In this document: piece after piece, positions 43,510 to 53,141 of the stretch | Position numbering within the stretch: position 1 is the stretch's first letter | Layout: every line of letters begins with the position of its first letter | NCBI GenBank assembly: GCA_030750975.1 | Contig: JASMHC010000014.1 | Location: forward strand, 310,001-374,000 | Direction of reading: 5' to 3' | Source: Paracoccaceae bacterium | GTDB taxonomy: Bacteria; Pseudomonadota; Alphaproteobacteria; Rhodobacterales; Rhodobacteraceae | DNA length: 64,000 bases | Made by a program: the position numbers and the translations under genes | Notes under the pieces: generated by a model | What the model saw: the letters and a program-made list of their open reading frames with translations, nothing else | What the model was told of the DNA's origin: nothing | The model's database searches: none

Positions 43510-44637
43510 TCACAACACCTGATCAAGCACCTTTTTCAAGCGGGCGATTGCGGCCTCGGGATCATAAAGCTTGTCCAGACCGAAAAGCCCCAGCCGGAAG
43601 GTTGAGAACCCTTCGGGTTCGTCGCATTGCAGCGGCACACCGGCAGCGATCTGCACACCGAGGGCCGCGAATTTCGACCCGTTCTTGATGTCGGGATCAT
43701 CGGTATAGCTGACCACCACACCCGGTGCGCCAAAGCCTTCGGCGGCAACGGATTTCACCCCTTTCTCGGCCAGAATCGCCCGCACGCCGTTACCCAAAGC
43801 CCATTGCGCGTCGCGCAGTTTTTCAAACCCGTAATCGCGGGTTTCCAGCATCGTGTCGCGGAAGGCTTTCAGCGCATCGGTCGGCATGGTGGCGTGATAG
43901 GCGTGACCACCGCCCTCGTAGGCCTCCATGATCGCGCGCCATTTCTTCAGGTCGATGGCAAAGCTGGACGAGGCGGTTTCGGCCAGACGGGCGCTGGCGC
44001 GTTCATTCATCATCACCAGACCGGCAGATGGCGAGGCTGACCAGCCTTTTTGCGGGGCCGAGATCAGCACATCGACGCCGGTGGCCTTCATATCCACCCA
44101 GACCGCCCCCGAGGCGATACAGTCAAGCACCATCAGGGCGCCAACCTCGTGCGCGGCGGCGGCAAGCTGGGTGATATAGTCATCCGGCAGGATCAGACCG
44201 GCGGCGGTTTCCACATGCGGGGCGAAAACCACATCCGGTTTGGCATCGCGGATTTGCGCGGTGACTTCCGCTATGGGAACCGGTGCAAAGGCTGATTGCG
44301 GATCATTGCCTGATTGGCGGGCCATGCAGACGGTGACATCTTTGGCGAAACCGCCCGCGTCGAAAATCTGGCTCCAGCGGAAGGAAAAGAAGCCGTTGCG
44401 AACCACCAGCGCATGGGCGTCCGAGGCGAACTGGCGGGCGACCGCCTCCATCGCGTAGGTTCCGCCGCCGGGGATGATCGCAACCGCATCGGCGTTGTAG
44501 ACCTGTTTCAACATGTCGTTGATATCCAGCATCACCCGCTGGAACTGCTTTGACATATGATTGAGTGACCGGTCGGTGAAAACGACCGAGAATTCCAGCA
44601 ATCCATCCGGATCGACAGTATCGAGCAGTGCAGCCAT
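43510..44637 (-). CDS. Class V aminotransferase (alanine/serine-glyoxylate type)
   Basis: A 375-residue fold-type I PLP enzyme of class V. The PLP lysine is in SAPQKGWSASPSAGLVMM, the cofactor phosphate site includes IIPGGGTYAMEAVARQF, and VLDCIASGAVWVDMKATGVD supplies the Asp that contacts the pyridine nitrogen. The pattern fits alanine-glyoxylate and serine-glyoxylate aminotransferases. The ATG at 44637 is preferred to one 19 codons upstream because GGGAGGG lies just before it. It lies downstream of two Lrp-family genes on the same strand, with a gap of 77 bp, which suggests control by amino acids. Confidence 0.88.
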   Translation of the reverse strand: MAALLDTVDPDGLLEFSVVFTDRSLNHMSKQFQRVMLDINDMLKQVYNADAVAIIPGGGTYAMEAVARQFASDAHALVVRNGFFSFRWSQIFDAGGFAKDVTVCMARQSGNDPQSAFAPVPIAEVTAQIRDAKPDVVFAPHVETAAGLILPDDYITQLAAAAHEVGALMVLDCIASGAVWVDMKATGVDVLISAPQKGWSASPSAGLVMMNERASARLAETASSSFAIDLKKWRAIMEAYEGGGHAYHATMPTDALKAFRDTMLETRDYGFEKLRDAQWALGNGVRAILAEKGVKSVAAEGFGAPGVVVSYTDDPDIKNGSKFAALGVQIAAGVPLQCDEPEGFSTFRLGLFGLDKLYDPEAAIARLKKVLDQVL

Positions 44638-44714
44638 GAGGCCCTCCCATGCATTCGTTTCGCCATGGGTACCGAAAGGATTGGGGAAAGGCAAAGTCTA
44701 CATTGGTATGCGGA

Positions 44715-45173
44715 TCAGCCGATAGGCCCGGGGCGGCGTTCTTCGCTGAGAAGCACGTTGGCTTCCACGTCCCCTGCCCCCGGCAGGGTCATGATGCGGC
44801 GCCTGAGGACACGCTCAAAATCCGAAAGATCGCGGGCGACGACGCGAAGGCGGTAATCATATAGGCCAAGCACGTGTTCTACGGTTTGCACCTCGGGGAT
44901 TGCGCCGACGGCGCGTTCGAAATCCTCGAGGCTGACCTGACCTTTGCGGGCCAGTTTGACACCAAGAAACACCGTCACGCCGAAGCCCAGTTTATCCGCA
45001 TCCAGCCGCAGGCGGCGGCCTGCGATCACGCCGCTTTCCTGCAATCGTTTGATGCGCCGCCAGACAGCGGGTTGCGACATATCAAGCCTGCGCCCGATGG
45101 CGCTGGCGCTTTGGGTGGCGTCTTTTGCAAGGATACGCAGGATTTTGCGGTCGGTCGCGTCCAGCTCGATCAT
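44715..45173 (-). CDS. Lrp/AsnC-family regulator (second of a pair)
   Basis: A 152-residue Lrp/AsnC protein. The N-terminal helix-turn-helix (DATDRKILRILAKDATQSAS, then RLDMSQPAVWRRIKRLQESG) is followed by an effector-binding RAM domain with VEHVLGLYDYRLRVVARDL. Its start codon lies within the last bases of the upstream Lrp gene (4-bp overlap), so the two are translated together. They share the same fold and are clearly paralogues, yet differ enough to be distinct. Ligands are probably amino acids. It precedes the class V aminotransferase gene. Confidence 0.93.
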   Translation of the reverse strand: MIELDATDRKILRILAKDATQSASAIGRRLDMSQPAVWRRIKRLQESGVIAGRRLRLDADKLGFGVTVFLGVKLARKGQVSLEDFERAVGAIPEVQTVEHVLGLYDYRLRVVARDLSDFERVLRRRIMTLPGAGDVEANVLLSEERRPGPIG

Positions 45174-45625
45174 AGGGGCAGCACCTCGTCCGATTTGACG
45201 CGGGCGATATGCATCAGCGCCTCGATATCGGCGATATGCGGCAGGGTCAGAATACGGGTGCGGTAAAGTTCCTGATAATGCGGCATGTCGCGGGCGATGA
45301 CCGACAGGCGCACATCGACACGGCCCAGAAAGGTCTGGATTTCCAGCACTTCGGGCACATCCCGGGCCGCAGTAAGAAAGTCGTCAAAGGCGCGGGCTTG
45401 GGTTTTGTCCAGCGTGATGCGCAAAGAGACCTCAACCGCGTAGCCCAGGGCCTGCCAGTTCATGACCGTTTCCTGCCCCTGGATGACGCCCGATTCCTGC
45501 ATCTTTTCAACCCGCCGCCAGCAGGTGGCCTGGGTCATCCGGCACCGCTCGGCCAGGTCTGCCGCGCCAAGGGTCGGGTCGGCTTGCAGATGGCGCAGAA
45601 TGCGGCGATCAAGATCATCAAGCAT
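45170..45625 (-). CDS. Lrp/AsnC-family regulator (first of a pair)
   Basis: A 151-residue Lrp/AsnC protein beginning MLDDLDRRILRHLQADPTLG, with the helix-turn-helix ERCRMTQATCWRRVEKMQESG and a C-terminal RAM domain (VLEIQTFLGRVDVRLSVIARD). The start at 45625 is chosen over one seven codons upstream because CGGAAAA lies at the right distance. It is divergent from ilvC across about 130 bp, with an AT-rich inverted repeat between them, so it is the likely local regulator of ilvC, of itself and of its overlapping partner. Binding of leucine or another branched-chain amino acid is an inference from that context. Confidence 0.93.
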   Translation of the reverse strand: MLDDLDRRILRHLQADPTLGAADLAERCRMTQATCWRRVEKMQESGVIQGQETVMNWQALGYAVEVSLRITLDKTQARAFDDFLTAARDVPEVLEIQTFLGRVDVRLSVIARDMPHYQELYRTRILTLPHIADIEALMHIARVKSDEVLPL

Positions 45626-45627
45626 GA

Positions 45628-46779
<1,152 letters not shown>

Positions 46780-46804
46780 GTCGTTTTGCCTGATGGAAGC
46801 CAAG

Positions 46805-46834
46805 CGGCCCGGAGCGTTCCGGGCCGATTTTCTT
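46805..46834 (+). terminator. Rho-independent terminator after ilvC
   Basis: CGGCCCGGA and TCCGGGCCG form a perfect 9-bp stem around the loop GCGT, followed by ATTTTCTTTT. It lies 25 bp after the ilvC stop codon. Confidence 0.93.
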
Positions 46835-46848
46835 TTGCTCGGTCAGTC

Positions 46849-46902
46849 GGGGGTTTCACCCCCCTGGCCTGCGGCCATTCCCCCCAAAGTATTTCGCAAA
46901 AG
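46849..46902. other. GC hairpin plus CCCCCAAAGTATTT motif between convergent genes
   Basis: A GGGGG-TTTCA-CCCCC hairpin is followed by CCTGGCCTGCGGCC and CCCCCAAAGTATTTCGC. I recall similar GC-hairpin plus AGTATTT strings as dispersed intergenic sequences in Rhodobacterales, but only one copy was seen in this window. It lies between the ilvC terminator and the 3' end of the ABC exporter gene and may end transcription from the other side. Confidence 0.3.
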
Positions 46903-46957
46903 ATGAAAGCCAGCCGCGATTGCCCGTGTGCTGTGCCAGATCAGGGGGCAAACCGCC

Positions 46958-48790
46958 TTACTCGGCGGCGACCTCGATGGTTTCGTTTTCTGCCAGCTGC
47001 ATCTGCCACAAGGCGGCATAGCGGCCGTCATGGGCCAGCAGGTCATCATGGTTGCCGCGTTCGACGATCCGGCCCTCTTCCAGCACCACGATCTCGTCGG
47101 CTTCGACAATCGTCGAGAGGCGGTGCGCGATGGTCAGCACGGTGCGGCCTTCACCGGCGCGGCGCAGGGCCTCTTTGATTTCGTGCTCGGTTTCGGTGTC
47201 GAGCGCCGAAGTGGCTTCATCCAGAAGCAGGATCGGCGGGTTTTTCAGCAAGGTGCGGGCAATGCCGACACGCTGCTTTTCACCGCCCGACAGTTTCAGG
47301 CCGCGTTCACCGACGGTGGTGTCATAGCCTTCGGGCAGGGACATGACGAAATCATGGATCTGCGCGGCTTTGGCGGCGGCGATCACATCGTCATCGGTCG
47401 CGTTGGCCTTGCCATAGGCGATATTGTAGCGGATTGAATCGTTGAACAGCACGGTGTCCTGAGGCACCACGCCGATTGCATTGTGCAGGCTGTCCTGCGT
47501 AACGTCGCGCACATCCTGCCCGTCGATTTTCAACGCTCCGCCGGTGACATCGTAAAAGCGGAACAACAGCCGCCCGATGGTGGATTTGCCTGAGCCTGAG
47601 GGGCCGACAATGGCGACGGTCTTGCCCGAGCCAACCTCGAGCGAGACACCTTTGAGGATCGGGCGGTCGGGGGAATAGCCGAAATGGACGTCGTCCAGTG
47701 TGACGCAGCCTTGATCAACCTGAATGTCCGGCGCATCGGGGCGGTCGTTGATTTCCGCCGGTTGTTCAAGCAGGTCAAACATTTCCCCCATATCAACCAG
47801 CGCCTGCCGGATTTCGCGGTAGACCGTGCCCAGAAAGCCCAAAGGCAGGGTGATCTGGATCATATAGGCGTTGACCATGACGAAATCGCCCACGGTCAGG
47901 GTGCCGTTTTGCACGCCCAACGCGGCCATGATCATGACCGTCACCAGACCGGCGGTGATGATCAGGGACTGGCCACCATTCAAAAGCGCCAGCGACTGCG
48001 CCGTGCGAATGGCGTTTTTTTCGTAGCCGCGCATGGATTGGTCATAACGCTCGGCTTCGCGCTTTTCAGCGCCGAAATATTTGACGGTCTCAAAATTCAG
48101 AAGGCTGTCGATGGCTTTCTGGTTTGCGTCGGTATCCTGTTCGTTCATGCGGCGGCGGATCTGTACCCGCCATTCGGTGATGCGGAAGGTGAACCAGACA
48201 TAGATCGTGATCGTCGCGGCTATGACGGCAAGGTAATAGGCATCCAGATAGAGACCGAGGAAGATCGATACCAGCGCCAGCTCAAGGATCAGCGGCCCAA
48301 GGTTGAACAGCATGAAGCGCAGCAGAAATTCGACCCCTTTGACACCGCGTTCGATGATGCGCGACAGCCCCCCGGTTTTGCGGGTGATGTGATAGCGCAT
48401 CGATAGGCGGTGGATATGGGCGAAAGTCTCAAGTGCGACGCGGCGCAAGGCGCGCTGGCCGACACGGGCGAAGACGGAATCCCGCAACTGCTGGAAAACC
48501 ACGGATAACAGGCGTACGGCCCCGTAGGCGATGACCAGCCCGACCGCGCCGAGCATCAGCTCGGACGCCCCGCTGTCGGACAGCGCGTCCACCGATTGGC
48601 CGAACAAATAGGGCGTGGCAAAGGCCACCAGCTTGGCTGACACAAGAAGGATCATGGCCGCGACAACGCGCCATTTCACCCAGAACTGACCTTCGGGCCA
48701 GAGATAGGGAACGACCTTGCGGATCGTGCGCATGCCCGACCCTTGCTGGCGTTTGACTTCTTCTTCGCTGGCTGTGACCCAACCTGCCAT
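46958..48790 (-). CDS. Atm1/HMT1-type ABC exporter (fused permease and ATPase)
   Basis: A 610-residue half transporter that works as a homodimer. Six membrane helices lie between about residues 35 and 320, with RYHITRKTGGLSRIIERGVKG and NFETVKYFGAEKRE, which are typical of the Atm1 family that exports glutathione-linked sulfur or metal compounds. The ATPase has Walker A GPSGSGKST, signature LSGGEKQRV, Walker B ILLLDEATSAL and the switch IAHRLST. The length is that of bacterial Atm1 homologues. A start about 20 codons later (at MRTIRKVV) is possible. It is followed on the same strand, upstream in transcription, by the LysM gene with about 60 bp between. Confidence 0.92.
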   Translation of the reverse strand: MAGWVTASEEEVKRQQGSGMRTIRKVVPYLWPEGQFWVKWRVVAAMILLVSAKLVAFATPYLFGQSVDALSDSGASELMLGAVGLVIAYGAVRLLSVVFQQLRDSVFARVGQRALRRVALETFAHIHRLSMRYHITRKTGGLSRIIERGVKGVEFLLRFMLFNLGPLILELALVSIFLGLYLDAYYLAVIAATITIYVWFTFRITEWRVQIRRRMNEQDTDANQKAIDSLLNFETVKYFGAEKREAERYDQSMRGYEKNAIRTAQSLALLNGGQSLIITAGLVTVMIMAALGVQNGTLTVGDFVMVNAYMIQITLPLGFLGTVYREIRQALVDMGEMFDLLEQPAEINDRPDAPDIQVDQGCVTLDDVHFGYSPDRPILKGVSLEVGSGKTVAIVGPSGSGKSTIGRLLFRFYDVTGGALKIDGQDVRDVTQDSLHNAIGVVPQDTVLFNDSIRYNIAYGKANATDDDVIAAAKAAQIHDFVMSLPEGYDTTVGERGLKLSGGEKQRVGIARTLLKNPPILLLDEATSALDTETEHEIKEALRRAGEGRTVLTIAHRLSTIVEADEIVVLEEGRIVERGNHDDLLAHDGRYAALWQMQLAENETIEVAAE

Positions 48791-48853
48791 GGCAATACCC
48801 CTGAAATGAAAAGGCGGACCCGAAGGTTCGCCCTTACCTAGGGGCTGACGGCC

Positions 48854-50512
48854 CTATTGACCAGAGGCACGCTTGGTTTTCTGTGCGCCGGGCGGGGCGG
48901 GAAGTGCGAATATCTGGCCCGGATAGATCAGATCGGGGTTGCGGATCTGGTTTTTATTGGCCTCGAAAATGCGGACAAACAGCACGCCGCTGCCATAAGC
49001 CTCGCGCGAGATTGCCCAGAGGGTAGAGCCGGGCTGAACCACCTGCTGGCTGACAAGCGGCCTGCGCGATTGCGCGGCTTCTACGACTTTTTGCGGTGCT
49101 TCGCGTTTGAACGGTGTTTCGACACGCTGCATGACATCGCCGTTTTCATCCACCTGATCCACGCGAAGCGTGTAGACGCCGGGCTGAACATCCACCAGTT
49201 CGGCAGTCCATTCGCCGGGTTCGGGAACCTCAAGGATGATCACCTGCTGGTTGTTGACATAGACCCGCAGGAAACCCGCCGGGCTGAAACCGGTCAGGAA
49301 GACCGAGCCGTCATCGGCATAGGTGATGGCGGCAATCGACAGGTCTTCAAGAACCTCGGGCGCATTGGCGGCTGGTTGCAGGATGTTCACACCGTCGTCG
49401 TCCACCAGCAAGACAGCCGGGGCAGCGGGTTCTGCGGGGGCGGCTTCTGTTGGTTCCGCCGGTTCAGTGGTTTGCGCGTCAGGGGTTGGCTCTGCGGTTG
49501 GTGTTTCGGTTTCGGCAGCGGGGGACGGGCTTGTTTCGCCGGCGGTCGAAGCCATTTCGGCGGGTTCTGCGGCTTGCGCGGGGGTGTCGGTCGTGGTCTC
49601 GACAATTACCGTCACGGTGCTTGAGCCGGTCGGCTTTGCTTCGGTGCTGGTTTCTGAGGTCTCAGATTCCACGGCTTCGGCCATTGCAATCTCGGCCCCG
49701 GCGTCTTCCAAGATGGTTTCGGTGACGGTCGGCAGATCCTCGGCCAAGTCGGTCGTGGCGGTTTCAACGGTTTCTTCTTCTACCGCATCGTTTTGGGCTG
49801 TGGTTTCGGCAGTCCCGGTCGCTTCGGTGACTTCCGCCGCTTCGTCAGCCGCAACGGTTTCCACCGTTTCTTCCGGCGCTGCGGTGTCGGGGGTTTCCTC
49901 AGCTTCTGGCGTTGGGTCCACCTCGGCGACCTGCACCTCAACCGGTGCGATGATCACCTGTGCGTCGGACAAAAGGATGGTCTGGCCGTCGGTGGCCCGA
50001 AGGGTCATCACCCGCGCGAGGTCTGACGTGCCCAGATCGAGGAAGGCGACGAATTGGCCGGAGCTGTCAATTTGGGTGCTGGCCATTTCTTCGCCATCGA
50101 CAAGGATTGCGATGTTCCATCCGGCAGGCCCGGTGCCGGCAATGACGGTGGTTCCGTCACTTTCCACCCGGACCACATCAAAATCGGGGGCCGGTACGGG
50201 GGCGGGGGTTGCGGGTTGGTCTTCTGGCGTTTCTTCGACCGGCAAGGCTTCGGAAGTCTCGGCCATATCTTCCGTGGCGCCGTCTGCCGCTGGTTGGTCC
50301 TGGGCCGGAGTTTCGCTGGTTTCGACCGGGGCCATTTCTTCGGCTGCGGGCGCTTCTGCCGGTTCGGCCGTGGGTTCCGATTGCGCCTGAACGACCGGAA
50401 CGGGTTCATCCGGACCCAGTATTCCGGTCTGGGTGAACAGCACCCACCCCGCGATGGCCACGATTACAACCCCACCGGCTATGGTTGGAAACATCCCTAG
50501 TCGTGCAAACAT
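48854..50512 (-). CDS. Membrane-anchored LysM-domain protein with long acidic low-complexity region
   Basis: A 552-residue protein. A single membrane helix lies at about residues 11-27 (TIAGGVVIVAIAGWVLF). It is followed by two Pro/Ala/Glu/Thr-rich low-complexity stretches (about 40-110 and 205-375), separated by a folded segment with VRVESDGTTVIAGTGPAGWN that looks like a beta domain. A similar beta segment lies near 390-470 (DDGSVFLTGFSPAGFLRVYV). The C-terminal LysM domain (VQPGSTLWAISREAYGSGV to NPDLIYPGQIFALP) binds peptidoglycan. The overall plan, anchor, flexible spacer and wall-binding domain, is shared by a group of Rhodobacterales envelope proteins. It may link the membrane to the cell wall; the role is not established. 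Confidence 0.87.
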   Translation of the reverse strand: MFARLGMFPTIAGGVVIVAIAGWVLFTQTGILGPDEPVPVVQAQSEPTAEPAEAPAAEEMAPVETSETPAQDQPAADGATEDMAETSEALPVEETPEDQPATPAPVPAPDFDVVRVESDGTTVIAGTGPAGWNIAILVDGEEMASTQIDSSGQFVAFLDLGTSDLARVMTLRATDGQTILLSDAQVIIAPVEVQVAEVDPTPEAEETPDTAAPEETVETVAADEAAEVTEATGTAETTAQNDAVEEETVETATTDLAEDLPTVTETILEDAGAEIAMAEAVESETSETSTEAKPTGSSTVTVIVETTTDTPAQAAEPAEMASTAGETSPSPAAETETPTAEPTPDAQTTEPAEPTEAAPAEPAAPAVLLVDDDGVNILQPAANAPEVLEDLSIAAITYADDGSVFLTGFSPAGFLRVYVNNQQVIILEVPEPGEWTAELVDVQPGVYTLRVDQVDENGDVMQRVETPFKREAPQKVVEAAQSRRPLVSQQVVQPGSTLWAISREAYGSGVLFVRIFEANKNQIRNPDLIYPGQIFALPAPPGAQKTKRASGQ

Positions 50513-50614
50513 TTTTCTTCTTACTTTCCTTGGCCGGCAACAGGCAGTTGAGCGAGACTAACAACGCCGTTATCAGAGATCAAAAGCACTTGAAACATTT
50601 CTGCGGGGATTTCG

Positions 50615-51166
50615 ATGAATCAAGCTTCAATATGTGTGTTTTGCGGCTCACGTCCGGGAACCAACCCCGCCTTTGCCGAAGCGGCGCAAAAACTGGGCCA
50701 GCTTTTGGCGGATAAAAACTGGCGGCTGGTTTACGGGGCCGGGGATGTGGGGCTGATGGGGGCGGTTGCCCGCGCAGCGCAGGATGGTGGAGCGGACACG
50801 TTTGGCGTGATCCCGACACATCTGCTGAAGCGCGAGGTCGGCAAGACCGATCTGACCCGCTTTGTGATCACCGAGGATATGCATGAACGCAAGAAGGTGA
50901 TGTTCATGAATTCCGATGCCGTGGTCATTCTGCCCGGCGGGCCGGGGACGCTCGATGAGTTTTTCGAAGTGCTGACATGGCGGCAGCTGGGATTGCACGA
51001 CAAACCCATCTTGGTGCTGAATATCGATGGTTTCTGGACCCCGCTTCTGGAGTTGCTGCAACATCAGGTCCGTTTAGGATTTGCAGACGACTCGTTACTA
51101 TCATTCTTTGACGTGGTAACGGATATGGACGCATTGACCGCCACGCTGACGGTGAAACTTGGCTGA
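50615..51166 (+). CDS. LOG-family nucleotide phosphoribohydrolase
   Basis: A 183-residue Rossmann-like protein of the LOG family, which cleaves AMP or cytokinin ribotides to base and ribose 5-phosphate. The N terminus ICVFCGSRPGTNPAFAEAA, the GAGDVGLMGAVARAA loop and the active-site motif LPGGPGTLDEFFE are all present, and the catalytic Arg is in MHERKKVMF. The length is typical. Although such genes are often labelled lysine decarboxylase, the PGGxGTxxE motif points to the phosphoribohydrolase. The tiny membrane-protein gene at 51178 starts 11 bp after its stop codon. Confidence 0.92.
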   Translation: MNQASICVFCGSRPGTNPAFAEAAQKLGQLLADKNWRLVYGAGDVGLMGAVARAAQDGGADTFGVIPTHLLKREVGKTDLTRFVITEDMHERKKVMFMNSDAVVILPGGPGTLDEFFEVLTWRQLGLHDKPILVLNIDGFWTPLLELLQHQVRLGFADDSLLSFFDVVTDMDALTATLTVKLG

Positions 51167-51177
51167 AAGCTTCAGAT

Positions 51178-51321
51178 ATGACCAATACGCTTTCTCTTTA
51201 CCTTGGTGCGGCGATCCTTATCGCCCTTGGGGTGGATTTTCTTCTATTTGATTGGTTTTATTCTATTTTTTGGGCAAAAAAGTTCTTTGAGTTCACCGAA
51301 TACATTGCCTTCTGGCGCTAG
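51178..51321 (+). CDS. 47-residue single-pass membrane protein
   Basis: A short gene encoding 47 residues, beginning MTNTLSLYLGAAILIALGVD and ending EYIAFWR. It has one membrane helix at about residues 5-27 and an aromatic, charged tail with FWAKKFFEFTE. GAAAGC lies before the ATG. It sits 11 bp after the LOG gene and about 110 bp before gap. I recall short proteins with the same layout and an AFWR end in this neighbourhood in other Rhodobacterales, which supports a real gene, but I cannot verify it here. The function is unknown. Confidence 0.7.
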   Translation: MTNTLSLYLGAAILIALGVDFLLFDWFYSIFWAKKFFEFTEYIAFWR

Positions 51322-51432
51322 ACTTTGCCTATCGCGCCGATTGGGGGATGTTTTGACTTGACCTTTGCCGTCAAATGTTGATGTTAGCGCTATCATTTCA
51401 AGGCAGCACCAATTTACCTGTGGAGACGGGCT

Positions 51433-52437
51433 ATGACTGTAAAAGTCGCAATCAATGGATTTGGCCGCATCGGCCGTAACACTCTTCGCGCAATCGTCGA
51501 AAGTGGGCGCTCGGATATCGAGGTGGTTGCCATCAACGATCTTGGCCCTGTCGAAACAAACGCGCATCTTTTGCAGTATGACAGTGTCCATGGCCGCTTT
51601 CCGGCCCTTGTGACCCATGGCGAAAACAGCCTGAATGTCGGCGGTGGTGATATTCGCGTAACAGCGATCCGCAACCCGGAAGAGCTTCCCTGGGGTGATG
51701 TGGATATCGCGCTGGAATGCACCGGCATTTTTACCGCGCGCGATGATGCGGCGCGGCATCTGAATAACGGCTCGAAGCGCGTGTTGGTGTCGGCCCCCGC
51801 CAAGGGTGCGGACAAAACCGTGGTCTATGGTGTGAATGATAGTGACCTGACTGCGGATGACATCATCGTTTCTAACGCCTCGTGCACGACAAACTGTCTG
51901 GCACCGGTTGCTTCGGTTCTGGACGCGAGCATTGGCATCAAACGCGGTTTCATGACCACCGTTCACAGCTATACCGGCGACCAGCCGACGCTGGATACGA
52001 TGCACAAAGACCTTTACCGCGCCCGCGCGGCGGCGATGTCGCTGATCCCGACTTCAACCGGAGCGGCCAAGGCGGTCGGGCTTGTTTTGCCGCAACTGAA
52101 CGGCAAGCTGGACGGCGTGGCGATCCGTGTGCCAACCCCGAATGTTTCGGCGGTTGATCTGACATTCGAAGCCAGCCGCGACACCAGTGTCGAAGAAATC
52201 AACGCTGCCATTCACGCAGCGGCGATCGATGGCCCACTGAAGGGTGTATTGGGCGTCACCGATCACAAGCTGGTATCGATGGACTTTAATCACGATCCCC
52301 ACAGCTCGGTCTTTGCGACCGACCAGACCAAAGTGATGGACGGAAATATGTGCCGCATCCTAAGCTGGTACGACAATGAATGGGGCTTTTCCTGCCGGAT
52401 GGCCGACACAGCGGTGGCAATGGCCAATCTGATGTGA
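51433..52437 (+). CDS. gap: Glyceraldehyde-3-phosphate dehydrogenase, type I
   Basis: A 334-residue NAD-dependent enzyme of glycolysis and gluconeogenesis that oxidises and phosphorylates glyceraldehyde 3-phosphate. The NAD-binding N terminus KVAINGFGRIGRNTLRA has Asp in VVAINDLG, which favours NAD over NADP. The active-site C151 is in SNASCTTNCLAP, and the phosphate-site region includes RARAAAMSLIPTSTGAAKAV. The length is standard. GGAGAC lies before the ATG. The palindromic repeat at 52445 follows the stop codon by 7 bp. Confidence 0.97.
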   Translation: MTVKVAINGFGRIGRNTLRAIVESGRSDIEVVAINDLGPVETNAHLLQYDSVHGRFPALVTHGENSLNVGGGDIRVTAIRNPEELPWGDVDIALECTGIFTARDDAARHLNNGSKRVLVSAPAKGADKTVVYGVNDSDLTADDIIVSNASCTTNCLAPVASVLDASIGIKRGFMTTVHSYTGDQPTLDTMHKDLYRARAAAMSLIPTSTGAAKAVGLVLPQLNGKLDGVAIRVPTPNVSAVDLTFEASRDTSVEEINAAIHAAAIDGPLKGVLGVTDHKLVSMDFNHDPHSSVFATDQTKVMDGNMCRILSWYDNEWGFSCRMADTAVAMANLM

Positions 52438-52444
52438 TGACCCT

Positions 52445-52561
52445 TAAAGCGTTTCGAGGTTAACCTGAGACACCAAGTTGATTTCGAAACGCCCGCAACG
52501 CCTTTATTTATCGCGCGTTGCGCCACATTATTTAGTCACAAAAATGTGGTGAAACGCTTTA
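52445..52561. repeat. Palindromic intergenic repeat, dimer (copy 6)
   Basis: A 117-bp element, the closest relative of the one at 9012-9128. Ends are TAAAGCGTTTCG and TGAAACGCTTTA. The first hairpin pairs GCGTTTCGAGGTTAAC with GTTGATTTCGAAACGC, using several G-T pairs, around a loop with CTGAGACA; the second pairs CCACATT with AATGTGG. It fills almost the whole gap between the convergent gap and coaD genes, and its right end is the coaD stop codon TAA. Confidence 0.9.
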
Positions 52562-53050
52562 GCGCAGACGCTTGATCAGGGCGTTTTCGACTTCCGGGGT
52601 CACGAATTTCGATACATCCCCGCCAAGACGAGCGATTTCCTTGACCAGTTTCGAGGCGATCGCCTGATGCTTGGCTTCGGCCATCAGAAACACGGTCTCG
52701 ATCGAGCTGTCGAGCACGCGGTTCATGCCAACCATCTGATATTCATACTCAAAATCCGCAACAGCCCGCAGGCCCCGCAGAATGACCTGTGCCCCGACAT
52801 CACGGGCACAATCGATCAGAAGGTTTTCAAACGGGTGGGCAACAATCTCGGTTCCGGTTTCGTCGGACAGGGTTTTGCATTCGGCCTCGATCATGGCGAC
52901 ACGCTCTTCCAGATTGAAAAGCGGACCCTTGTCGCGGTTGATCGCCACCCCGATGACCAGACGGTCCACCAGCATCGCACCACGGCGGATAATGTCCAGA
53001 TGACCCAGGGTGATCGGATCGAAAGTTCCCGGATAAAGACCGATGCGCAT
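52559..53050 (-). CDS. coaD: Phosphopantetheine adenylyltransferase
   Basis: A 163-residue nucleotidyltransferase that makes dephospho-CoA from 4'-phosphopantetheine and ATP, the penultimate step of coenzyme A synthesis. The nucleotide-binding T/HxGH motif is in YPGTFDPITLGHLDIIRR. ILRGLRAVADFEYEYQMVGMNR and FLMAEAKHQAIASKLVKEIA are family signatures. The length is standard. The stop codon lies in the palindromic repeat. CoA made by this step supplies the arm added by the PPTase at 29417, although the gene is a general housekeeping one. Confidence 0.97.
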   Translation of the reverse strand: MRIGLYPGTFDPITLGHLDIIRRGAMLVDRLVIGVAINRDKGPLFNLEERVAMIEAECKTLSDETGTEIVAHPFENLLIDCARDVGAQVILRGLRAVADFEYEYQMVGMNRVLDSSIETVFLMAEAKHQAIASKLVKEIARLGGDVSKFVTPEVENALIKRLR

Positions 53051-53141
53051 TCTTGCTCTCCAACGTCAAACTGCGGGCAAGCAACTATATTGCCCGCAGA
53101 AATTCAAGATGCAGTTGCAGAAAACCGGAAATAACAGCCCG

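Noticed and set aside
49390-50500. Repetitive-looking DNA, considered as tandem repeats or CRISPR-like
   Set aside because: It is the Pro/Ala/Glu/Thr-rich coding part of the LysM protein. There are no constant repeats with unique spacers of fixed length.
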